Shown here: positions 1 through 8,122 of the stretch, one piece after another
Layout: the number at the start of each line of letters is the position of its first letter
Numbering within the stretch: position 1 is the stretch's first letter
Assembly (NCBI GenBank): GCA_040755295.1
Contig: JBFMBK010000004.1
Location: 124,001-188,000 of the forward strand
Reading direction: 5' to 3'
DNA length: 64,000 nucleotides
Source of the DNA: Bacillota bacterium
GTDB taxonomy: Bacteria; Bacillota; Desulfotomaculia; Desulfotomaculales; Ammonificaceae
Made by a program: the position numbers and the translations under genes
The notes under the pieces: generated by a model
What the model saw: the letters and a program-made list of their open reading frames with translations, nothing else
What the model was told of the DNA's origin: nothing
Databases searched by the model: none

Positions 1-492
1 GAGGACGAAACGCACTTCCTCAAACGGATGGTTTTTCACGAAATCCCGCACGGTCTCCAGGGCGATCCTGGTGGCGCGTTCCTTCGGAAAACGGTAGGCG
101 CCGGTGCTGATGGCCGGGAAGGCGATGGTTTTGACGCCGTGCCCGGCGGCCAGTTCGAGCGAGTTAAGGTAAGCCCGGCGCAAGAGCGAGTCCTCGTCCG
201 CGTTCCCGCCGGACCATCTCGGGCCCACGGTATGTATCACGTAGCGCCCCTTGAGGTCGCCCCCGGTGGTGATAACCGCGCCGCCCGTCGGGCAGGGGCC
301 TTTTTCGGCCACAATCTTCTTACACTCGTTCAAAATGGCTCGGCCGCCCGCCCGGTGGATCGCGCCGTCGACGCCGCCGCCGCCCATCAGGCTGGAATTG
401 GCGGCGTTAACGATGGCGTCGGTGTCCTGCCGGGTGATATCCCCTCTGGTCATCGTGATTCTGGAACCGGCGAGTAAGGCTTCGAATGCCAC
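1..492 (-). CDS. Macro-domain protein (ADP-ribose/O-acetyl-ADP-ribose binding), 3' end cut by window
   Basis: Read on the minus strand from a GTG at 492, preceded by an AGGGAGG ribosome site, the frame stays open to the window edge (164 codons). The protein shows the hallmark macro-domain motifs: GDIT near residue 18, then [20 protein letters not shown], then the later GG and [13 protein letters not shown] segments. Macro domains of this type (YmdB/TTHA0132-like) bind ADP-ribose, and many remove O-acetyl or ADP-ribosyl groups. The N-A-A-N and G-G-G-V-D-G-A-I-H elements of the ligand pocket are intact, so an active hydrolase is likely. The C-terminal few residues lie outside the window. It is divergent from the liv locus, with a 261-base spacer between them. 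The family call is firm; the exact substrate is not visible. Confidence 0.92.
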   Translation of the reverse strand, partial: MAFEALLAGSRITMTRGDITRQDTDAIVNAANSSLMGGGGVDGAIHRAGGRAILNECKKIVAEKGPCPTGGAVITTGGDLKGRYVIHTVGPRWSGGNADEDSLLRRAYLNSLELAAGHGVKTIAFPAISTGAYRFPKERATRIALETVRDFVKNHPFEEVRFVL

Positions 493-753
493 AAAAAAAC
501 CTCCCTTTGAACCCTTATCAAGGATCTTTCGCTGTCGGCTTATATTTGTAAAGATAGCACAATTAAACGCGTTGAACAACGGCTGCGACGGCGTTGCGCC
601 GTGGGCGATACAGTATTTGGATTGGGAAAATTGTTCAAAGGAAAAAGGATTTTTCCGCTCAATGTGGAATTAATGGAGTTTGTTAGGTATCTTGCGTGAA
701 ATCCCCAAAAGCAGGTGGGAGTTTCTGCGAGAGAATCAAGGGGATATTGGTAG

Positions 754-1524
754 TTGAAACAACTCGGCATCAGCGAACTCTCTCTCCATTTCGGCGGGGT
801 TGCCGCGCTTTTCAACGTCAGTCTGGAGGTTCATAAGGGGGAAATTCTGGCGGTTATCGGGCCGAACGGCGCCGGCAAGACCAGCCTTTTGAACTGCATC
901 AGCGGCCTTTATCGTCCCGGAGCGGGGCGCATAACGTTCAAGGACCGCGATATCACCTGTTATCAACCGCACCGCCGGGCGATGCTCGGCATTTCAAGGA
1001 CCTTTCAAAACATAGAGCTTTTTAAACACCTTACCGTTTTGAACAACATAATGCTCGGGCGCCATATCCACATGCGATCCGGCATTTTGTCCGGAAGCCT
1101 CTACTGGGGACCGGCGCGCCGCGACGAGATAACTCACCGCCGCCGCGTAGAGGAAATCATTGATTTTCTCGAAATCGAAAGCGTCCGGAACAAACCCGTG
1201 GGAACACTCGCCTACGGCCTTCAGAAACGTGTGGAACTGGGGCGCGCGCTGGCGCTGGAACCGGAGCTCCTGCTGCTCGACGAACCGATGGCCGGTATGA
1301 ACACCGAGGAGAAGGAGGACATGGCCCGGTTTATCCTGGACATCTCCGAGGTATGGGGGACGACGATGATCCTCATCGAGCACGACATGGGTGTGGTGAT
1401 GGATATCTCCGACCGGATCGCGGTGTTTGATTTCGGTCAGAAGATAGCCGAAGGGACACCGGCCGAGGTTCAACAGGACAAGCGCGTCATCGAGGCTTAT
1501 CTCGGCCATCAGTCAGACCATTAG
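754..1524 (+). CDS. livG: Branched-chain amino acid-type ABC transporter, ATP-binding protein LivG
   Basis: 256 residues, a normal LivG length. It shows Walker A GPNGAGKTS (about 36-44), a signature region LAYGLQKRVELGRAL (about 152-166), Walker B LLLLDEP (172-178) and the switch histidine in IEHD (H210). The QNIELFKHLTVLNNIMLG stretch and the long insertion before the signature are typical of LivG rather than LivF. Together with LivF (7328-8122) it should form the cytoplasmic ATPase pair that powers the LivH/LivM membrane pore. The start is TTG. It is the first gene of the locus and is followed by 366 bases of low-complexity spacer before the CoA ligase. The substrate may be a branched-chain amino acid or, given the two CoA ligases, an organic acid (inference). 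Confidence 0.95.
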   Translation: MKQLGISELSLHFGGVAALFNVSLEVHKGEILAVIGPNGAGKTSLLNCISGLYRPGAGRITFKDRDITCYQPHRRAMLGISRTFQNIELFKHLTVLNNIMLGRHIHMRSGILSGSLYWGPARRDEITHRRRVEEIIDFLEIESVRNKPVGTLAYGLQKRVELGRALALEPELLLLDEPMAGMNTEEKEDMARFILDISEVWGTTMILIEHDMGVVMDISDRIAVFDFGQKIAEGTPAEVQQDKRVIEAYLGHQSDH

Positions 1525-1890
1525 CAGATGACCCGTGCTTGTCCGGTCGGTAGTCAGTGGTCGGAAGTCACGAGTCGCGGGTCGCGAGTTAAGTCTAAGT
1601 CGAAAGTCCCCAGTCCTCAGTCTGGATCAGGAAATGTGCAATAGTGAACGGATTCACGGGTCGCTTGTCACGAAGCCTGTTGTACGTTATCCGTATCGGT
1701 CTATTTCTTTTCTACTGTTCCTTAGACCTGAGACTTTCGCTTTTGACTTAGGACTAGATTTTAACCCGTAACTTATGTCCCGTGTCCTATGTCCTGGATT
1801 TTCACGACTCCTTTGAGGGGACTCAGGACTTTCGACTGAGGACTCGGGACTTGCTTTGTAAGTCGTAACTTTAAGGGGACGCGTACATCT
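1525..1890 (+). repeat. Low-complexity spacer of shuffled AGTC/GACT words
   Basis: No gene is visible in this spacer. It is built from short overlapping words such as GGTCGGTAGTCAGTGGTCGG, CGAAAGTCCCCAGTCCTCAG and, further on, their complements GACTCAGGACTTTCGACTGA. The two ends are therefore partly inverted relative to each other. The same kind of drifting short-word repeat fills other spacers in the window (9309-9366, 12424-12484, 37736-37765) with different words. The last bases (AAGGGGAC at about 1873) probably serve as the ribosome site of the next gene. Confidence 0.7.
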
Positions 1891-3783
1891 ATGGCGGAAG
1901 GGACCCTACCACAGTTGCTTCTACGAAACGCACGCCTCTTCGGCGAGAAGGTGGCGCTCAGGGAAAAGGAGTTTGGTATCTGGCAAACGGTGACATGGGA
2001 AGAATATCTGGGCCACGTCCGGAGGTTCTGTCTCGGCCTGGTGAGCCTCGGCTTCAAGACCGGAGACAAGGTGGCGATCATCGGCGACAACCGTCCGGAG
2101 TGGATTTACGCCGAGCTGGCGGCGCAGGCGGCGGGCGGCGTTTCCGTAGGAGTTTACCAGGACTCGCTTTCCCGGGAGGTCAGCTACGTAATCGACCACT
2201 CCGACAGCGTTTTTATTGTGGTGGAGGACCAGGAGCAGGTTGATAAGCTCCTGGAGATTAAAACGGAACTGCCCAAGGTAAAACGGATTATATACTACGA
2301 TCCCAAAGGGCTCAAGAATTATCGGGACCCGCTTTTAATGGATTTCACCGAGGTTGAAGCGCTGGGGGAAGAACTTCACCGGAAAAACCCCGCCCTGTTC
2401 GAGGAAATGGCGGGACGCGGGCGGACGGAGGACGCGGCGATGATCGCCTACACCTCCGGAACAACCGGTTTCCCCAAGGGAGCCGTAATGACGCACCGGA
2501 ACATGCTGAGCATGGCGCAAAACCTTTTGGCCCTCGACCCCCTCGATCCGGGGGACGAGTTTTTGTCGTTTTTGCCGCTGGCCTGGATGGGGGAGCAGAT
2601 GATGGCGGTCTCTACCGCGCTGTGGGTGGGTTTCACCGTTAATTTTCCCGAAGAACCGGAAACGGTGCAACAAAACCTAAGGGAAATAGGCCCGCACGTG
2701 ATGTTTTCGCCGCCGCGGATCTGGGAGGACGTTGTTTCCCGGGTTCAGGTGAAGATCGAGGATTCTTCCTGGTTGAAAAGAACCTTTTATCGTTATTTTA
2801 CCGGTATCGGCTGCCGGATGGCGGACTGCCGTTTGGCCAAGCGCAAACCTTCCCCGGTCCAACGCGTCCTTAACGGTCTGGGGGAAGTTTTTATATTCAG
2901 CGCGATTAAGGACCACCTCGGTTTTTCCAGACTGCGGCGCGCCTACACCGGCGGTGCGGCGCTGGGGCCGGACGTCTTCAGGTTTTTTCACGCGCTCGGG
3001 GTGAACCTGAAACAGATTTACGGGCAGACCGAAATCGCCGGTATCTCGGTCATCCACGGTGACGGCGACGTCAAGTTCCATACGGTGGGAAAGCCCATCC
3101 CCGGGACCGAAATCCGCATCACCGAGGAGGGGGAGATACTCTCCCGAAGCCCGTCGGTCTTCGACGGCTACTATAAAAACCCGGAGGCCACGTCGGAAAC
3201 CCTGGTCGACGGCTGGCTGCATTCCGGGGACGCGGGCTATCTGGAGGAAGACGGCCACCTCGTGGTGATAGACCGTTTGAAAGACGTGATGCGTACCGCC
3301 GACGGCAGCATCTTTTCGCCGCAGCATATCAGCAACAAGCTGAAGTTCAGCCCGTACATCAAGGAGACGGTGGTAATCGGCAAGGACCGGCCGCACGTGG
3401 TGGCGCTGGTGAACATGCACATGGCCAACGTGGGACGGTGGGCGGAGAACAACCACCTGCCCTATACGACCTACGTCGACCTTTCCCAGAAACCGGAGGT
3501 GATTAACCTTATTACCGGGGAAGTTGAAAAGGTAAACAAGGACCTGCCGCAGCAGGTCCGCGTAAAACGGTTCGTTATCCTGCACAAGGAGCTGGACGCC
3601 GATGACGAAGAGCTTACGAGAACGCGTAAGGTCCGGCTCGGGTACGTGATTCGGAAGTACGCCGACCTTATTGAGGGGTTATATAAAGGGGTGCCGGAAA
3701 TCAGGGTGGAGACGATGGTTAAATACCGGGACGGCCGCGAGGGAATGATCCAGACCGCCCTTAAGGTGGTCGAGATGGGATAA
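1891..3783 (+). CDS. AMP-forming long-chain-type acyl-CoA synthetase (AMP-dependent synthetase/ligase)
   Basis: 630 residues, the size of FadD15/FAA-type acyl-CoA synthetases. The adenylate-forming P-loop-like motif YTSGTTGFPKG is at about 187-197. The later motifs are YTGGAAL, QIYGQTE (A4-like), and GWLHSGDAGYLEEDGHLVVIDR with the R of the A8 hinge. The enzyme activates a carboxylic acid to the acyl-adenylate and then to the CoA thioester in the cytoplasm. It lies between livG and livHMKF on the same strand, 64 bases before livH, so it most likely activates whatever the transporter imports. The N-terminal LLLRNARLFGEKVALREK is characteristic of the long-chain group. Actual chain length or aromatic preference cannot be read from the sequence. 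Confidence 0.9.
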   Translation: MAEGTLPQLLLRNARLFGEKVALREKEFGIWQTVTWEEYLGHVRRFCLGLVSLGFKTGDKVAIIGDNRPEWIYAELAAQAAGGVSVGVYQDSLSREVSYVIDHSDSVFIVVEDQEQVDKLLEIKTELPKVKRIIYYDPKGLKNYRDPLLMDFTEVEALGEELHRKNPALFEEMAGRGRTEDAAMIAYTSGTTGFPKGAVMTHRNMLSMAQNLLALDPLDPGDEFLSFLPLAWMGEQMMAVSTALWVGFTVNFPEEPETVQQNLREIGPHVMFSPPRIWEDVVSRVQVKIEDSSWLKRTFYRYFTGIGCRMADCRLAKRKPSPVQRVLNGLGEVFIFSAIKDHLGFSRLRRAYTGGAALGPDVFRFFHALGVNLKQIYGQTEIAGISVIHGDGDVKFHTVGKPIPGTEIRITEEGEILSRSPSVFDGYYKNPEATSETLVDGWLHSGDAGYLEEDGHLVVIDRLKDVMRTADGSIFSPQHISNKLKFSPYIKETVVIGKDRPHVVALVNMHMANVGRWAENNHLPYTTYVDLSQKPEVINLITGEVEKVNKDLPQQVRVKRFVILHKELDADDEELTRTRKVRLGYVIRKYADLIEGLYKGVPEIRVETMVKYRDGREGMIQTALKVVEMG

Positions 3784-3847
3784 CTCAGGCCTAATTAATT
3801 ACACTTACGGAACGCCTGAATAACTACAAGAAAACGGGGGTGGCCTG

Positions 3848-4726
3848 ATGCTCTTACAACTGCTGGTCACCGGCCTTGTCGTCGGCAGCATTTACGCCCT
3901 GGTGGCGCTCGGGTTTGTGCTTATTTACAAGGCCAGCGACTGCATAAACTTCGCCCAGGGAGAATTCCTGCTGGTGGGGGCTTACGTATCCCTGTGGCTG
4001 ATCACCTCTTACCAGGTACCCTTCCTCCTGGCGATAGGGCTGACGCTTTGCGTTTCCCTGCTGCTCGGGATGCTGGTGGAACGCCTGGTGCTGCGGCCTT
4101 TCATCGGAGAGCCGGTTATCTCCGTGATTATGGCCACCATCGGCCTTTCAAGCCTGATGCGCGGCATCATTCAGCTTTTTTGGGGCACCGAGACCCGGAT
4201 TTTCCCCGACATCTTCCCGCAGACGCCGGTCACTTTCGGCGGCGTCGTGGTTTCCCAGGTGTATCTGTGGTCGCTGGGCCTTGCCATCCTGCTCTTGATA
4301 TTCTTCTCACTGTTCTTTAAATTCACGACCACCGGGATAGTGATGCGGGCGGTGGCGGACGACCAGCAGGCGGCCTTGTCGATGGGCATAAGCGTAAAAA
4401 GGACCTTCGCCATCACCTGGGCGATCGCGGCCCTGGTGGCTGCGGTCGGCGGGATCCTGCTCGGCAACATCAACGGGGTCAATTCATCGCTTGCCCACCT
4501 CGGGCTCAAGGTCCTCCCCGTTGCCATCCTCGGCGGCCTGGACAGCATTCCCGGCGCCATCCTCGGCGGTTTTATCATAGGGGTGCTGGAAAACCTGGCG
4601 GGCGGGTACCTCGATCCCTATTTCGGCGGCGGTGTGAAAGAAGTTATGCCGTTCTTTATCCTGGTAATAATTTTGCTGATCAGACCTTACGGCCTGTTCG
4701 GCAAGGAAATCATCGAAAGGGTGTAA
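3848..4726 (+). CDS. livH: Branched-chain amino acid-type ABC transporter permease LivH
   Basis: 292 residues with about eight hydrophobic segments. It opens with GLVVGSIYALVALGFVLIYK and continues with NFAQGEFLLVGAY, both hallmarks of LivH permeases, and GGLDSIPGAILGGFIIGVLE near the C-terminus is the conserved LivH/LivM cytoplasmic coupling region. The ATG at 3848 follows a GGGGGTGG ribosome site. It forms the transmembrane pore with LivM, encoded three bases downstream. It is intact, with no oddities. Confidence 0.95.
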   Translation: MLLQLLVTGLVVGSIYALVALGFVLIYKASDCINFAQGEFLLVGAYVSLWLITSYQVPFLLAIGLTLCVSLLLGMLVERLVLRPFIGEPVISVIMATIGLSSLMRGIIQLFWGTETRIFPDIFPQTPVTFGGVVVSQVYLWSLGLAILLLIFFSLFFKFTTTGIVMRAVADDQQAALSMGISVKRTFAITWAIAALVAAVGGILLGNINGVNSSLAHLGLKVLPVAILGGLDSIPGAILGGFIIGVLENLAGGYLDPYFGGGVKEVMPFFILVIILLIRPYGLFGKEIIERV

Positions 4727-4729
4727 AAC

Positions 4730-5797
4730 TTGCGGCCTAAGTTTCCGTTTGTTATGGACTGCGGCATATTCGCCACTTCCTACAGGGAAGACATGGCGGT
4801 TCTGTTCACCCCGGCGGCGAAAGCCAAAGTGGCGGTGATCATCGCCTTGTTTCTCGTCTTCCCGCTTCTGGTGAACGACTATTATACGAGTGTGGCCAAC
4901 CTTGTCGCCATTGCGGTTATCGGGGCGTTGGGGCTGAACATCCTTACCGGGTTCACCGGGCAGATCTCCATCGGCCACGGTGCTTTCATGGGTGTGGGCG
5001 CCTACACGGTGGGGGTGTTGACCACCAAACTCGGCCTGTCTTACTGGGCGGCACTGCCCCTGGCCGGTTTCATGGCGGCGATGGTCGGGGCCGTTTTCGG
5101 CATACCCTCGCTGCGACTCAAGGGGCTTTACCTGGCGATTGCGACACTGGCCGCGCAGGTGATCATCGAGTACACGATCATGCACTGGACCGGTCTGACC
5201 GGAGGGTCGGCCGGGATCGTCATTCAACCGCCCACGCTCGGGTCGGTCTCCCTCACGAACGATACGAGTTTTTATTACTTCGCGTTCTGTCTTACCCTTA
5301 TCGCGGTGGTGGCCACCGTGAACCTGTTCCGAAGCCGGGTGGGGCGTGCTTTTATGGCGGTGCGGGACCGCGACCTGGCGGCGTCGGTCATGGGTATCAA
5401 CCTGCTGCAGTACAAGGTTATGGCTTTCGGACTGAGCGCTTTCTACGCCGGGATCGCCGGCGCGCTGCTGGCCGGTTATCAAAGGGTTATCACCCCGGAG
5501 AACTTTACGGTTGACGTCTCCATCCAGTACCTCGCGATGATTATCATCGGCGGGCTCGGGAGCGTTATGGGCTCCGTTTACGGCGCGGTGTTTATCATAC
5601 TTCTGCCGATCGGCATCCGGGCTGCCGCCGGTTTCGTCGGCGCCTTTTTCCCGGACATCCAGAACCTGCTGCTGGCGGCGCAGACCGCTTTTTTCGGTCT
5701 GATAGTGATTTTGTTTTTAATTTTCGAGCCGGAGGGGCTGGCGAAGCTCTGGAACGACGTGAAGAACTACTTCCGTCTTTGGCCCTTCTCGTATTAG
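4730..5797 (+). CDS. livM: Branched-chain amino acid-type ABC transporter permease LivM
   Basis: 355 residues including about 20 extra N-terminal residues if the TTG at 4730 is used. That start has an AAAGGGTG ribosome site inside the end of livH. In-frame ATGs at 4754 and 4793 are alternatives, and 4793 gives a more usual LivM N-terminus. Diagnostic segments are ALGLNILTGFTGQISIGHGA (LivM signature), GIPSLRLKGLYLAIATLA, and YLAMIIIGGLGSVMGSVYGA. It partners LivH in the membrane. The gene nearly abuts livH, so translation is probably coupled. Confidence 0.94.
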   Translation: MRPKFPFVMDCGIFATSYREDMAVLFTPAAKAKVAVIIALFLVFPLLVNDYYTSVANLVAIAVIGALGLNILTGFTGQISIGHGAFMGVGAYTVGVLTTKLGLSYWAALPLAGFMAAMVGAVFGIPSLRLKGLYLAIATLAAQVIIEYTIMHWTGLTGGSAGIVIQPPTLGSVSLTNDTSFYYFAFCLTLIAVVATVNLFRSRVGRAFMAVRDRDLAASVMGINLLQYKVMAFGLSAFYAGIAGALLAGYQRVITPENFTVDVSIQYLAMIIIGGLGSVMGSVYGAVFIILLPIGIRAAAGFVGAFFPDIQNLLLAAQTAFFGLIVILFLIFEPEGLAKLWNDVKNYFRLWPFSY

Positions 5798-5885
5798 GCG
5801 GCGCGGGGGAGGTGAAAACAAAGCTTTTTCAGGCTTCAGGGTCTCGAGCGTAGTTGTCTGATTGGACAAAGAGAGGAGCGAAAAA

Positions 5886-7094
5886 ATGCGTTTACGGGGT
5901 TTATGGGTTGTCCTACTGTGCGTTTGTCTCGCTGTAACATTAGTAGCGGTCGGCTGCGGCAAGAAGGAGACCGCGACCGAGCCCGCCGGAACCGAGGCTC
6001 CGAAGGAACCGGTGAAGATCGGCGGTATCTTTGACATCACAGGGCCTACAGGAGACGTCGGCCTGCCGTACTCCGAGGGAGTTAAAGCCTACGTTGCTTA
6101 CATCAACAGCAAGGGCGGGGTCGACGGCCGGGAGATCAAGCTTATCGATATCGATTACGCCTACGACAAAACCAAGGCCCTTGAGGCTTACAACAGGCTG
6201 GTAAAACAGGATAAGGTCGTGGCGATCCTCGGCTGGGGTACCGGGGATACCGAGGCGCTGAAGCAGATTATCGCGACGGACAAGATCCCGTATATCTCCG
6301 GATCATACTCCGAAGGGCTTCTCGACATAAACGTCTGTCCTTACAATTTCCTGCTGGCCTCTTCATACTCCGATCAGGCGCGTACCGCGCTTAAATGGGC
6401 GAAGGACAACTGGAAAGGCGCCGCGAAACCGAAGGTGGCCTTCATTTACAACGACACACCTTTCGGCACGTCGCCCATCGCCGACGGAAAGAAGTACGCT
6501 GCGGATAACGGTTTTGAGGTAGTCAACGACGAGATAGTCGACCTGAAGGCGCTCGACGCCACCACGCAGGTCCTCGACCTCAAAAAGAACAAGGCTGACT
6601 TCGCCATCGTTCAGGGAACCTCGAACCTGGCTTCCATCGTGTTGAAAGACGCGAAGAAGAACGGACTGGCGACGAAGTTTATCGGCCTCAACTGGGCGGC
6701 GGACGAAAAGGTGATCGCGCTTGCCGGTCCGGCGGCGGAAGGCTACATCGGGGTTATCCCGTTCGCCTTCCCGAACGAGGATGTGCCGGGCATGGCGGCG
6801 ATTAAGGAATACCTGGCATCCGAGAACGAGAAGATCGAGGATAAGACGCAGAAGTTCGTTCAGGGCTGGAATTCCACGATGGTTATGTGTGAAGGCGTAA
6901 AGCTTGCCGGTGACGACGTTACCGGTGAGGCGATCAAGTCGGGCCTTGAGCAGCTTGCGGATTTCGATACCGGAGGGCTGGCCAATCCGGTCACCTTTAC
7001 CGCGACGAGCCACCGGGGCAGTGAGAAGGTCAGACTTGCCGAAGTTAAAAGCGGCAAGTTCGAGTACATAACCGATTGGATCGGTTACAAATAA
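5886..7094 (+). CDS. livK: Extracellular substrate-binding lipoprotein LivK-type (periplasmic-binding-protein fold I)
   Basis: The ATG at 5886 sits behind a GAGAGGAG ribosome site; an upstream in-frame TTG at 5862 is less likely. The product has 402 residues. A hydrophobic signal peptide ends in the lipobox VAVGC (cysteine about 24), followed by an acidic/Pro linker and the mature domain beginning VKIGGIFDITGPTGDVG, the classic Peripla_BP_6 (Leu/Ile/Val-binding) opening. The motifs YAYDKTKALEAYNRLV and AILGWGTGDTEA support this. It captures the ligand outside the membrane and delivers it to LivHM. The gene lies in the operon between livM and livF and is followed by two strong inverted repeats that could tune downstream expression. 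Confidence 0.94.
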   Translation: MRLRGLWVVLLCVCLAVTLVAVGCGKKETATEPAGTEAPKEPVKIGGIFDITGPTGDVGLPYSEGVKAYVAYINSKGGVDGREIKLIDIDYAYDKTKALEAYNRLVKQDKVVAILGWGTGDTEALKQIIATDKIPYISGSYSEGLLDINVCPYNFLLASSYSDQARTALKWAKDNWKGAAKPKVAFIYNDTPFGTSPIADGKKYAADNGFEVVNDEIVDLKALDATTQVLDLKKNKADFAIVQGTSNLASIVLKDAKKNGLATKFIGLNWAADEKVIALAGPAAEGYIGVIPFAFPNEDVPGMAAIKEYLASENEKIEDKTQKFVQGWNSTMVMCEGVKLAGDDVTGEAIKSGLEQLADFDTGGLANPVTFTATSHRGSEKVRLAEVKSGKFEYITDWIGYK

Positions 7095-7163
7095 AAGGTC
7101 CGGCCGCCATAGACCCCTAACCTCAGGCGGGGCCGGATAAAGTACAGTGTTTCGATAAAACGG

Positions 7164-7217
7164 CTGCGGCCGTCGGGACCGGGAGTTGCAGAAAGCGGTT
7201 CCAACCGACGGCCGCAG
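7164..7217. promoter_or_regulatory. 13-bp perfect inverted repeat between livK and livF
   Basis: CTGCGGCCGTCGG at 7164-7176 is exactly complementary to CCGACGGCCGCAG at 7205-7217, with a 28-base loop. No long T-run follows, so it is not a textbook terminator. It could protect the livK mRNA 3' end or lower transcription into livF, a common pattern when a binding protein is needed in excess (inference). Confidence 0.5.
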
Positions 7218-7221
7218 TCTT

Positions 7222-7295
7222 AATGTCAAGGGGACGGTTCTTGTGACAACAAAGAACCGGCGTATGTCTGTCAGGAGAACCGTCCCCTTGACATT
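7222..7295. repeat. REP-like palindrome with a 20-bp perfect inverted repeat
   Basis: AATGTCAAGGGGACGGTTCT at 7222-7241 is the exact reverse complement of 7276-7295. The inner sequence TTGTGACAACAAAGAA recurs in other copies at 24832-24860 and 27983-28020, and weaker relatives are at 12635-12691 and 29595-29616. This is a dispersed extragenic palindrome family of the kind mobilised by RAYT transposases, and one such transposase is present at 29801-30376. Confidence 0.75.
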
Positions 7296-7327
7296 CTTGA
7301 CATTGCATCCCAAAGGAGGGGACGCGC

Positions 7328-8122
7328 TTGCTTGCTTTAAATAACGTGGAGGTTATTTACGACCGCGTTATTCTGGTCTTGAAGGGGATGTCGCTGAACG
7401 TGCCCGAGGGCAGTGTGGTGGTGCTTCTGGGTTCGAACGGCGCGGGCAAGACGACCACCCTCAAGGCGATTTCGGGCTTGCTGCAGGCCGAAAACGGCAA
7501 GGTGACCGACGGCGACATCGACTTCCTCGGCGAGAAAATAACCAACCTGGACGCGGAGAAGGTTGTGCGGCGCGGTATCTTTCAGGTCATGGAAGGACGC
7601 CGGGTCTTCGAGCACCTGACGGTGGAGGAGAACCTTGTCGCCGGAAGCTATACCCGCAAAGACCGGGCCAATGTGAAGAAGGACCTGGAGCTGGTGTACC
7701 GGTATTTCCCGCGGTTGTTGGACCTTCGCAACCGAGTGACGGGTTATCTGTCCGGCGGTGAGCAGCAGATGCTGGCCATCGGGCGGGCGCTGATGGCCAG
7801 GCCCAAGCTGATGCTGCTTGACGAGCCTTCCCTGGGCCTCGCGCCGCTTCTGGTCGCGGAAATCTTCAAGATCATCCGTGAAATCAACCGGCAGGAGGGG
7901 ACCACCATTTTAGTCGTCGAGCAGAACGCCAACATCGCGCTCTCTATTGCGGATTACGGGTACATCATGGAAAGCGGGAAGATCGTCCTCGAAGGCGAGG
8001 TCGACAAACTCAGGGACAATGAGGACGTACGCGAGTTCTACCTGGGCCTGACGGAGGTAGGAAAGAAAAAGAGTTACCGCGACGTGAAACATTATAAAAG
8101 GCGCAAGAGGTGGCTGGGATGA
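7328..8122 (+). CDS. livF: Branched-chain amino acid-type ABC transporter, ATP-binding protein LivF
   Basis: 264 residues from a TTG at 7328 behind AAAGGAGGGG. Walker A is GSNGAGKTT (35-43), the signature is LSGGEQQMLAIGRALM, and Walker B is LMLLDEPSLGLAP, whose Ser-Leu-Gly-Leu-Ala-Pro continuation is specific for LivF. The H-loop equivalent lies in VVEQNA. The C-terminus is about 25 residues longer than usual and basic (KKSYRDVKHYKRRKRW). It pairs with LivG. Its stop codon overlaps the ATG of the next gene by four bases (ATGA), so the two are translationally coupled. Confidence 0.95.
   Translation: MLALNNVEVIYDRVILVLKGMSLNVPEGSVVVLLGSNGAGKTTTLKAISGLLQAENGKVTDGDIDFLGEKITNLDAEKVVRRGIFQVMEGRRVFEHLTVEENLVAGSYTRKDRANVKKDLELVYRYFPRLLDLRNRVTGYLSGGEQQMLAIGRALMARPKLMLLDEPSLGLAPLLVAEIFKIIREINRQEGTTILVVEQNANIALSIADYGYIMESGKIVLEGEVDKLRDNEDVREFYLGLTEVGKKKSYRDVKHYKRRKRWLG

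Noticed and set aside
994-1509. Long minus-strand open frame opposite livG
   Set aside because: It lies fully inside a certain gene, has no ribosome site and no recognisable protein features.
2677-3585. 302-codon minus-strand frame opposite the acyl-CoA synthetase
   Set aside because: It is an antisense shadow with His/Arg-rich composition typical of reversed GC-rich coding DNA.
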